DNA of 64,000 nt from Burkholderiales bacterium (GTDB taxonomy: Bacteria > Pseudomonadota > Gammaproteobacteria > Burkholderiales > SG8-41). Both the position numbers and the translations under genes were made by a program. The notes below the pieces were generated by a model. That model was given only the letters and a program-made list of their open reading frames with translations, did no database searches and was not told where the DNA came from. The stretch is taken from contig DATAJS010000031.1 in assembly GCA_036262035.1 (NCBI GenBank), forward strand, positions 352,642 through 416,641, given 5' to 3'. This document shows positions 58,286 to 64,000 of this stretch, in pieces (positions within the stretch are counted from its first letter, which is position 1; every line of letters begins with the position of its first letter).

Positions 58286-58435
58286 CGTCTTGTCTCGCTG
58301 CTGTTGCTGCGTATTTGCTGCTGCTTCCCCAACTTAGCTCGCCGCAGTTCTCACTACGGCGCAAACCAGTATTGGAGCCCGTCCGGGTCAGGTCGCCGGC
58401 CCCGGGGGAGATGGGGCGGGCGTGGAAAGCCGAAT

Positions 58436-58464
58436 ATTATAGAACCATCGACCCGATTCCGCAA
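58436..58464 (-). promoter_or_regulatory. promoter-like sequence before rplN (spc operon)
   Basis: On the minus strand TTGCGG (58459–58464), 17 bp, TATAAT (58436–58441), about 150 bp before the rplN start. The -35 lies inside the hairpin at 58450–58476. The 3-of-6 match at -35 is weak but the -10 is perfect. The rest of the 198-bp gap shows no gene. Confidence 0.6.
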
Positions 58465-58476
58465 TGGAATCGGGTC
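58450..58476 (-). terminator. hairpin after rpsQ, overlapping the spc promoter
   Basis: GACCCGATTCC (58450–58460) and GGAATCGGGTC (58466–58476) form an 11-bp stem with a GCAAT loop. No U-run follows on the minus strand, so it may attenuate or shape readthrough rather than fully terminate. Confidence 0.5.
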
Positions 58477-58483
58477 TCCCGCC

Positions 58484-58774
58484 TTAAACGATGCGGGCTT
58501 TCTCCAGGAGCTTGGTCACCTTCCAGGCCTTGGTCTTGGAGAGCGGACGGCACTCCTCGATCTCCACCAGGTCGCCCTGGTGGTAATCGCCGTTCTCGTC
58601 GTGGGCGTGGTACTTCTTGGAGAACGTCACGTACTTGCCGTAGAGCGGGTGCTTCATGCGCCGCTCGACGAGGACCGTGACGGTCTTCTGCATCTTGTCG
58701 CTGACCACACGCCCGTGGAGGGTGCGCTTGTTGGCCGCCGGCTTGGCGGCTTCCGGGGTCGTCTGTTCGCTCAT
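58484..58774 (-). CDS. rpsQ: 30S ribosomal protein S17
   Basis: 96 residues; normal core ([27 protein letters not shown]) with an N-terminal extension of about 15 residues ([15 protein letters not shown]). It is a primary 16S binder. Followed by a hairpin and the spc promoter region. Confidence 0.97.
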   Translation of the reverse strand: MSEQTTPEAAKPAANKRTLHGRVVSDKMQKTVTVLVERRMKHPLYGKYVTFSKKYHAHDENGDYHQGDLVEIEECRPLSKTKAWKVTKLLEKARIV

Positions 58775-58777
58775 GCC

Positions 58778-58969
58778 TTAGGCCTTCGCTTTCTCGTTCA
58801 GGAGCGTGCGCACGCGCGCGATGTCGCGGCGCACCTTCCGGATCTGACTGATATTCGAGAGCTGCTGGGTCGCCTTCTGCATGCGCAGCGAGAACTGCGC
58901 GCGCAGCAGCGACTGCAGCTCCTGGTTGAGCTCGTCGCTCGACTTGCCCCTCAATTCGCTCGCTTTCAT
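58778..58969 (-). CDS. rpmC: 50S ribosomal protein L29
   Basis: 63 residues; two-helix hairpin ([31 protein letters not shown]). It lies at the tunnel exit near the SRP and trigger-factor docking site. Confidence 0.97.
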   Translation of the reverse strand: MKASELRGKSSDELNQELQSLLRAQFSLRMQKATQQLSNISQIRKVRRDIARVRTLLNEKAKA

Positions 58970-58971
58970 CC

Positions 58972-59388
58972 TTACGCTCCCACCATGCGCTGCACGAAGG
59001 TCGTCTGGATCGGCAGCTTCGCCGACGCGAGGCGGAAAGCCTCTTTCGCCGTCACCTCGTCGACGCCGTCCATCTCGTAGAGCATCTTGCCGGGCTGGAT
59101 CTCGGCGACCCAGTACTCCGGATTGCCCTTGCCGTTACCCATCCGGACTTCCGCGGGTTTCTGCGAGATCGGCTTGTCCGGGAAGATGCGGATCCAGATG
59201 CGGCCGCCGCGCTTGATGTGCCGGGTCATGGCACGACGCGCGGCCTCGATCTGGCGGGCCGTGAGGCGGCCGCGGCCGACGGCCTTCAGGCCGAATTCGC
59301 CGAAGCTCACCTTGTTGCCGCGAGTCGCCTTGCCGGTGTTCCGGCCCTTCTGCTCCTTGCGGTATTTACGTCTGGCTGGCTGTAGCAC
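58972..59388 (-). CDS. rplP: 50S ribosomal protein L16
   Basis: 138 residues from GTG 59388, with CAGGAG upstream. The start overlaps the end of rpsC by 23 bp. The core ([31 protein letters not shown]) is normal. It helps place A-site tRNA. Confidence 0.97.
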   Translation of the reverse strand: MLQPARRKYRKEQKGRNTGKATRGNKVSFGEFGLKAVGRGRLTARQIEAARRAMTRHIKRGGRIWIRIFPDKPISQKPAEVRMGNGKGNPEYWVAEIQPGKMLYEMDGVDEVTAKEAFRLASAKLPIQTTFVQRMVGA

Positions 59389-60121
59389 GTCTTGCTCCTG
59401 TTCTGCCGGGGGTCCTGCCGCGGGGCTTGCGCTCGCGCGGCTGCTCGGGTTCGGGGGTCGGGGCCTGCGGCGCGAGCGGGTTGGTCTCGCCCTGCTTCAT
59501 GATCTCGCCCTTGAAGACCCACACCTTGATGCCGATGACGCCGTAGGTGGTCTTGGCTTCCGAAAAACCGTAATCGATGTCGGCGCGCAGCGTGTGGAGA
59601 GGCACGCGGCCTTCGCGATACCACTCGGTGCGGGCGATCTCGATGCCGTTCAGGCGGCCGGCGCTCATGATCTTGATGCCTTGCGCGCCGAGACGCATGG
59701 CGTTGGTGATCGCGCGCTTCATCGCGCGGCGGAACATGATCCGCTTCTGGAGCTGCTGCGAGATCGAATCGGCGATGAGCTGGGCGTCGAGCTCGGGCTT
59801 GCGCACTTCCTCGATGTTCACGTGCACGGGCACGCCGAGCATCCTCTGGAGCTGCGTCTTGAGCGACTCGATGTCCTCGCCCTTCTTGCCGATGACCACG
59901 CCGGGACGCGCCGAGAAGATCGTGATGCGCGCGTTCTTCGCGGGGCGCTCGATCACCACGCGCGAGACCGCGGCGTGGCCGAGCTTCTCCTTGAGGTAGT
60001 CGCGAACCTTGACGTCCTCGAGCAGCATGCCCGCGAAGCCCTTGTTGTTCGCGTACCAGCGCGAAGCCCAGTTCTTGTTCAGCGCCAGGCGGAACCCGGT
60101 CGGATGTATCTTCTGACCCAT
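59366..60121 (-). CDS. rpsC: 30S ribosomal protein S3
   Basis: 251 residues, longer than the usual 233 because of a Pro/Arg-rich C-terminal tail. KH domain ([20 protein letters not shown]) normal. It lines the mRNA entry channel. The stop lies inside rplP. Confidence 0.97.
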   Translation of the reverse strand: MGQKIHPTGFRLALNKNWASRWYANNKGFAGMLLEDVKVRDYLKEKLGHAAVSRVVIERPAKNARITIFSARPGVVIGKKGEDIESLKTQLQRMLGVPVHVNIEEVRKPELDAQLIADSISQQLQKRIMFRRAMKRAITNAMRLGAQGIKIMSAGRLNGIEIARTEWYREGRVPLHTLRADIDYGFSEAKTTYGVIGIKVWVFKGEIMKQGETNPLAPQAPTPEPEQPRERKPRGRTPGRTGARRATASQT

Positions 60122-60124
60122 AAA

Positions 60125-60463
60125 TTAATTCCTCCCGTCGCCGACGGTTAAGAAGATGTGGCACGTGGGCTTGAGAATGCGGTTGCCACGGCCTTTGGCG
60201 CGCGCCTGAAAGCGCTTGAGCACCGGCCCCTTCTCGATGCAGATATGCGTCACTTTCAGCTCGTCGATGTCCGCGCCCGCGTTGTGCTCGGCGTTGGCGA
60301 TCGCCGACTCGAGCACTTTACGAATAATGGCGCCGGCCTTCTTCGGGCTGAACTGAAGGATGTTGAGCGCGTTCTCGACCGATTTGCCGCGGATCTGGTC
60401 CGCGACCAGCCGGCCTTTCTGCGCCGACAGCCGTACACCCCAGAGTTTTGCGTTGGTATCCAT
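60125..60463 (-). CDS. rplV: 50S ribosomal protein L22
   Basis: 112 residues; the extended loop ([19 protein letters not shown]) reaches into the exit tunnel and is the site of macrolide resistance changes in other species. Normal length. Confidence 0.97.
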   Translation of the reverse strand: MDTNAKLWGVRLSAQKGRLVADQIRGKSVENALNILQFSPKKAGAIIRKVLESAIANAEHNAGADIDELKVTHICIEKGPVLKRFQARAKGRGNRILKPTCHIFLTVGDGRN

Positions 60464-60472
60464 GTCGTGTCC

Positions 60473-60769
60473 TTACCTGGCGGGGCTGGCTTTTTTGTCG
60501 CCCGCGCCGCCCGCCTTCGAGTGACCCTTGAAGGTGCGGGTGTGCGAGAACTCGCCGAGCTTGTGGCCGACCATGTTTTCGGTGACGTACACCGGGATGT
60601 GCTGCTTGCCGTTGTGGACCGCGATCGTCAGGCCGACGAAATCCGGCAGGATCGTGGAGCGGCGCGACCACGTCTTGATCGGACGCTTGTCCGAAGCCGC
60701 GCGTGCGGCCTCGACCTTGTCCAGCAGGTGGTGATCGACGAACGGACCTTTTTTGACTGAACGTGCCAT
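60473..60769 (-). CDS. rpsS: 30S ribosomal protein S19
   Basis: 98 residues; [16 protein letters not shown] start is normal. The last 12 or so residues ([12 protein letters not shown]) extend past the usual end. It binds 16S rRNA in the head with S13. Confidence 0.97.
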   Translation of the reverse strand: MARSVKKGPFVDHHLLDKVEAARAASDKRPIKTWSRRSTILPDFVGLTIAVHNGKQHIPVYVTENMVGHKLGEFSHTRTFKGHSKAGGAGDKKASPAR

Positions 60770-60775
60770 GTGTCT

Positions 60776-61609
60776 TTACCCCGCGCTCTTCGCGTTGCGA
60801 CGGCGCACGATCATGCTGTCGGTGCGCTTGTTCTTGCGAGTCTTGTAACCCTTGGTGAGCACGCCCCACGGGCTCACCGGATGCCGGCCTGCCGAAGTGC
60901 GGCCTTCGCCGCCGCCGTGCGGGTGGTCGATCGGGTTCATCGCGACACCGCGAACGGTCGGACGCACGCCGCGCCAGCGCACGCGGCCCGCCTTGCCGAT
61001 CGATTCCAGCGAATGCTCTTCGTTGCCCACTTCGCCGATCGTCGCGCGGCAGTTGATGTGCACGCGGCGGATCTCGCCGGAGCGCAGGCGAAGCTGAGCG
61101 TATTCGCCTTCACGCGCGAGGAGCTGCACGCCGGTGCCGGCCGCGCGCGCGAGCTGCGCGCCCTTGCCCGGCATCATCTCGATGCAGCAGATCGTCGTGC
61201 CGACGGGGATGTTCCGCAGCGGCAGCGTGTTGCCGGCCTTGATCGGGGCTTCCGAGCCGGACATGAGCTGCGCGCCCGCGACCACGCCTTTCTGCGCGAT
61301 CACGTAACGGCGCTCGCCGTCGGCGTAGAGCAGCAGCGCCAGATGCGCGCTGCGGTTCGGGTCGTACTCGATGCGCTCGACCTTCGCCGGGACGCCGTCC
61401 TTGTTGCGCTTGAAATCGATGATGCGGTAGTGCTGCTTGTGACCGCCGCCCTTGTGGCGCATCGTGACGCGGCCGTGCGTGTTGCGGCCGGCGCTCTTCG
61501 ATTCGCTCTCGACGAGCGCGGCGTGGGGCTTGCCCTTGTGCAGGTCCTTCGTTACGACCTTGACGAGCTGGCGCCGGCCTGGGGAGGTCGGTTTGACTTT
61601 GATGAGCAT
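60776..61609 (-). CDS. rplB: 50S ribosomal protein L2
   Basis: 277 residues. C-terminal [29 protein letters not shown] has the conserved histidine region next to the peptidyl-transferase centre. The start overlaps the rplW stop by 1 bp (TAATG). Confidence 0.98.
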   Translation of the reverse strand: MLIKVKPTSPGRRQLVKVVTKDLHKGKPHAALVESESKSAGRNTHGRVTMRHKGGGHKQHYRIIDFKRNKDGVPAKVERIEYDPNRSAHLALLLYADGERRYVIAQKGVVAGAQLMSGSEAPIKAGNTLPLRNIPVGTTICCIEMMPGKGAQLARAAGTGVQLLAREGEYAQLRLRSGEIRRVHINCRATIGEVGNEEHSLESIGKAGRVRWRGVRPTVRGVAMNPIDHPHGGGEGRTSAGRHPVSPWGVLTKGYKTRKNKRTDSMIVRRRNAKSAG

Positions 61610-61938
61610 TACTTGTTCTCCCCTTCAGCGAAGGTGATCTCCTGGCCTTGGGCCAGCGCGACGTAAGCCTTCTTCCAGTTGTTGCGGCGACCCATGAAGC
61701 GGCCCGCGCGCTTTTCCTTGCCGCGCACGTTGACGATGCTGACCGACTTCACCTGCGTGCTGAACATCATCTCGACCGCCGCCTTGATCTCCGGCTTGGT
61801 CGCGTCGCTGCACACGCGAAACACGTACTGGTTGCGCTTCTCGCCGACCATGGTGCTCTTCTCCGAGATCACCGGAGCGAGCAGCACCTGCATCAGGCGC
61901 TCTTCGCGCTTGCCGAAAGTGGTGGTTGCCTGGCTCAT
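61609..61938 (-). CDS. rplW: 50S ribosomal protein L23
   Basis: 109 residues; a short N-terminal extension precedes [16 protein letters not shown]. It is the docking site for trigger factor and SRP at the tunnel exit. ATG 61938 overlaps the rplD stop as ATGA. Confidence 0.97.
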   Translation of the reverse strand: MSQATTTFGKREERLMQVLLAPVISEKSTMVGEKRNQYVFRVCSDATKPEIKAAVEMMFSTQVKSVSIVNVRGKEKRAGRFMGRRNNWKKAYVALAQGQEITFAEGENK

Positions 61939-62555
61939 GCGAACATCTCCTCGATCTTGGCCACGGCGCCGCGGGTCACGATCACGTGGTCGGCGCGGAT
62001 CAGACTGACCGGATCGGCTCCGGCCACCGACACGACGTCGACGAATGGCAGATTGCGGGACGCCAGCCCGAGGTTCTCGTCGAGCGCGTCGGTGATGATG
62101 AGGACGCTGGCGAGCCCCATGCCCTTGAGCTTCTGGGCGAGCAGCTTGGTCTTCGGCGCCTCGAGCGTGAAGCTCTCGACGACCGCCAGACGCTCTTCGC
62201 GCGCGAGCTGCGAGAAGATCGACGAAAGGCCCGCGCGGTACATCTTGCGGTTGAGCTTATGGCTGAAATTCTCGTCCGGCCGATTCGGGAAAATGCGACC
62301 GCCGCCACGCCACAGCGGGCTGGACGTCATACCGGCGCGCGCGCGGCCGGTTCCTTTCTGGTTCCACGGCTTCTTGGTCGAGTGCCTGACTTCGCCGCGA
62401 TCCTTCTGCGAGCGGGTGCCCTGACGCCCGTTGGCCATGAAGGCCGTCACCACCTGGTGCACGAGCGCTTCGTTGTACTCGCGGCCGAAAGCCGCGTCCG
62501 AAGCGTTCACCGAAGAGGTCGACTGGCCTTGCTCGTTGATGATCTTGAGTTCCAT
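61935..62555 (-). CDS. rplD: 50S ribosomal protein L4
   Basis: 206 residues with the tunnel loop ([32 protein letters not shown]). In E. coli L4 represses the S10 operon through the leader; no such leader structure was identified here. Confidence 0.97.
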   Translation of the reverse strand: MELKIINEQGQSTSSVNASDAAFGREYNEALVHQVVTAFMANGRQGTRSQKDRGEVRHSTKKPWNQKGTGRARAGMTSSPLWRGGGRIFPNRPDENFSHKLNRKMYRAGLSSIFSQLAREERLAVVESFTLEAPKTKLLAQKLKGMGLASVLIITDALDENLGLASRNLPFVDVVSVAGADPVSLIRADHVIVTRGAVAKIEEMFA

Positions 62556-62565
62556 TCAGCCCCCT

Positions 62566-63255
62566 TTATTTGCCCTTGCCCGCGGCCTTGGCCGGGGCGG
62601 GTTTCGCGACCCTCTGCGCCCGCACCGCAGGGCGCACCATCAGGTCGCCGCCGCGCGAGCCGGGAACGGCGCCGCGAATGAGGAGGAGCTGACGCTCGGC
62701 GTCGACGCGCACGATCTCGAGGTTCTGCACCGTGCGGCTGGCCGCGCCGTAGTGGCCGGGCATCTTCTTGCCCGGGAAGACGCGGCCCGGGTCCTGCGCC
62801 ATCGAGATCGAGCCCGGCTTGTTGTGCGAGACCGAGTTACCGTGGCTCGCGCGGTTCGACGAAAAATTGTGGCGCTTGATGACGCCCGAGAAGCCCTTGC
62901 CCTGCGAGACGCCGGAGACGTCGACCTTCTGACCGGGCTGGAAGACGTCGGCGGCAGCAACGGTGCCGCCGGCTTTCAGGTTCGCAGCCTCTTCCGCGGT
63001 GATACGGAACTCGCGAAGGACGCGCCCGGCTTCGACGCCGGCTTTCGCGAAATGGCCTGCCTGGGGTTTGCCGACGCGGTTCGCGCGGCGCTTGCCGAAA
63101 GCGACCTGCACGGCTGCGTAGCCGTCGGCCTCGGCGGTCTTGATCTGGGTGACGCGGTTGTTCGACACGTCCACAACGGTCACCGGGATGGAATCGCCAT
63201 CGTCGGTGAACACGCGGGTCATGCCGACCTTGCGGCCAACAAGTCCTAAGCTCAT
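62566..63255 (-). CDS. rplC: 50S ribosomal protein L3
   Basis: 229 residues with a Lys/Ala-rich C-terminal tail (about 18 residues) beyond the usual length. [20 protein letters not shown] is the conserved loop at the peptidyl-transferase centre. Followed by rplD 10 bp later. Confidence 0.97.
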   Translation of the reverse strand: MSLGLVGRKVGMTRVFTDDGDSIPVTVVDVSNNRVTQIKTAEADGYAAVQVAFGKRRANRVGKPQAGHFAKAGVEAGRVLREFRITAEEAANLKAGGTVAAADVFQPGQKVDVSGVSQGKGFSGVIKRHNFSSNRASHGNSVSHNKPGSISMAQDPGRVFPGKKMPGHYGAASRTVQNLEIVRVDAERQLLLIRGAVPGSRGGDLMVRPAVRAQRVAKPAPAKAAGKGK

Positions 63256-63330
63256 CTTACGTCCCTTTCCGGGGTTACAGGTCCTCGCGGACCTGGCGCC
63301 GACTTCAATTGGCCGACGACTTGTTTACTG

Positions 63331-63420
63331 CCGTGAAACGTGAGGCGACTTCGTCGCTTGTGAAACGTGAAACGTCGGATCTTCTCTACGTTTCACATTT
63401 CACGTTTCACTTTTCACGCG
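63331..63420. repeat. GTGAAAC heptad palindrome, copy B
   Basis: It lies in the 166-bp rpsJ–rplC gap. The left arm (GTGAAAC units) is interrupted by a mini-hairpin GCGAC–TTC–GTCGC (about 63351–63363). The right arm has GTTTCAC/ATTTCAC/TTTTCAC units. The rest of the gap shows nothing else. Confidence 0.8.
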
Positions 63421-63421
63421 C

Positions 63422-63736
63422 TTACAGCTTGATCTCTACGTCCACGCCCGCGGGAAGGTCGAGCTTCATCAGCGCGTCGACCGTCTTGTCGGTGGGATCG
63501 ATGATGTCCATCAGGCGCAGGTGCGTGCGGATCTCGAGCTGGTCGCGCGACGTCTTGTTGACGTGCGGCGAGCGCAGGAGGTCGAAGCGCTGCTTGCGCG
63601 TGGGCAGCGGAACGGGGCCCTTGACCACCGCTCCGGTGCGCTTCGCCGTGTCGACGATCTCGAGCGCCGACTGATCGATCAGCCGGTAATCGAACGCCTT
63701 CAGGCGGATGCGGATTTTCTGACTTTTGACTGCCAT
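63422..63736 (-). CDS. rpsJ: 30S ribosomal protein S10 (NusE)
   Basis: 104 residues; normal core [31 protein letters not shown]. Besides its ribosomal place it joins NusB in antitermination. The gene is flanked on both sides by heptad repeat elements; the ribosome site GGGG before ATG 63736 is weak. Confidence 0.98.
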   Translation of the reverse strand: MAVKSQKIRIRLKAFDYRLIDQSALEIVDTAKRTGAVVKGPVPLPTRKQRFDLLRSPHVNKTSRDQLEIRTHLRLMDIIDPTDKTVDALMKLDLPAGVDVEIKL

Positions 63737-63748
63737 TATCTAGACCCC

Positions 63749-63834
63749 GTGAAACGTGAAATGTGAAACGTGAAACGTGAGACGTGAGCCGGTTTACGTT
63801 TCACGTTTCACAAGCGGCGAAGCCGCATCACGTT
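63749..63834. repeat. GTGAAAC heptad palindrome, copy C
   Basis: It fills the tuf–rpsJ gap. The left arm has five GTGAAAC-type units; the right arm is interrupted by a mini-hairpin GCGGC–GAA–GCCGC that is homologous, in opposite orientation, to that in copy B. Confidence 0.82.
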
Positions 63835-64000
63835 TCACTCAATAATTTTCGCTACGACACCGGCGCCGACGGTTCTGCCGCCTTCGCGAATCGCGAAACG
63901 CAGCCCCTCTTCCATCGCGATCGGCTGGATCAGCGTCACTTCGATCGACACGTTGTCCCCGGGCATCACCATCTCCGTGCCCTTCGGCAGCTCGATCGAT
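63835..64000 (-). CDS. tuf: elongation factor Tu, 3' end only
   Basis: The last 54 residues (…[32 protein letters not shown]…VAKIIE) are EF-Tu domain III. The gene runs off the right edge. The TGA stop is at 63835–63837. It lies just upstream of rpsJ, as in other proteobacteria where tuf ends the str operon. Confidence 0.97.
   Translation of the reverse strand, partial: SIELPKGTEMVMPGDNVSIEVTLIQPIAMEEGLRFAIREGGRTVGAGVVAKIIE

Noticed and set aside
63331..63834. Heptad repeats as a possible CRISPR array
   Set aside because: The units are 7 bp, have no unique spacers of constant length, and form inverted arms; no cas gene is present.

Overview
The window is GC-rich chromosomal DNA of a betaproteobacterium, most likely a Burkholderiales-type or related uncultured lineage. 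The evidence is four Bug-type (tripartite tricarboxylate, TctC-like) solute receptors, a TctD/TctE-like two-component pair, the order fmdB–DUF502–aspS–nudB, the order ssb–MFS–uvrA, and a complete S10–spc–alpha ribosomal superoperon in the usual order. No rRNA, tRNA, CRISPR, prophage or transposase gene was found. The assignment to a lineage is an inference from gene content only.

Positions 1–13.4 kb hold an accessory catabolic region: the 3' end of a DUF4387 gene, a Bug receptor, an MmgE/PrpD-family protein, a TcuA-like flavoprotein dehydrogenase, a second MmgE/PrpD protein and two more Bug receptors, all on the plus strand. A convergent minus-strand group follows (Bug receptor, amidohydrolase, D-aminoacylase-like hydrolase), with a divergent M20-type carbamoylase/hydrolase. 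The set fits uptake and oxidation or hydration of a di- or tricarboxylate and release of amino-acid-like substrates from amides, but no substrate can be named from sequence.

Positions 13.5–27.6 kb hold a membrane-anchored spermidine-synthase-like protein, a DegQ-type protease, two small envelope proteins, an MFS transporter with an EgtD-type histidine methyltransferase, a PBP7-type endopeptidase, the TctDE-like pair, an Atm1-type ABC exporter, and a ClsB-like phospholipase D protein with its EEP-family partner. A 448-bp gap at 21.1–21.5 kb may encode a small RNA.

Positions 27.7–33.7 kb are a minor-pilin operon (fimT, pilV, pilW, pilX, pilY1, pilE; minus strand) with stop/start overlaps or very short gaps between most genes. 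Then come nadA, nudB, a barstar-like protein overlapping a secreted barnase-like RNase, aspS, a DUF502 protein and fmdB. Divergent from these are a bactofilin-like membrane protein and a phosphate acyltransferase. Next are ssb, a YajR-like MFS protein, uvrA, glycerate kinase, DUF488 and an M15 peptidase.

Positions 49.2–64 kb are the ribosomal superoperon, read right to left from the 3' end of tuf to rplQ, with rpoA, secY and infA inside. Promoter-like sequences sit before rplN (spc) and before rpsM (alpha). Three copies of a GTGAAAC heptad palindrome lie in its intergenic gaps.

The most unusual observations are non-coding: (i) a composite two-hairpin element with covarying stems at 10.25 and 41.6 kb; (ii) the heptad palindromes, two of which carry the same covarying mini-hairpin; (iii) nested palindromes at 4.3–4.5 kb; (iv) a REP-like palindrome that supplies the C-terminus of a PrpD-family protein; and (v) the candidate small RNA.
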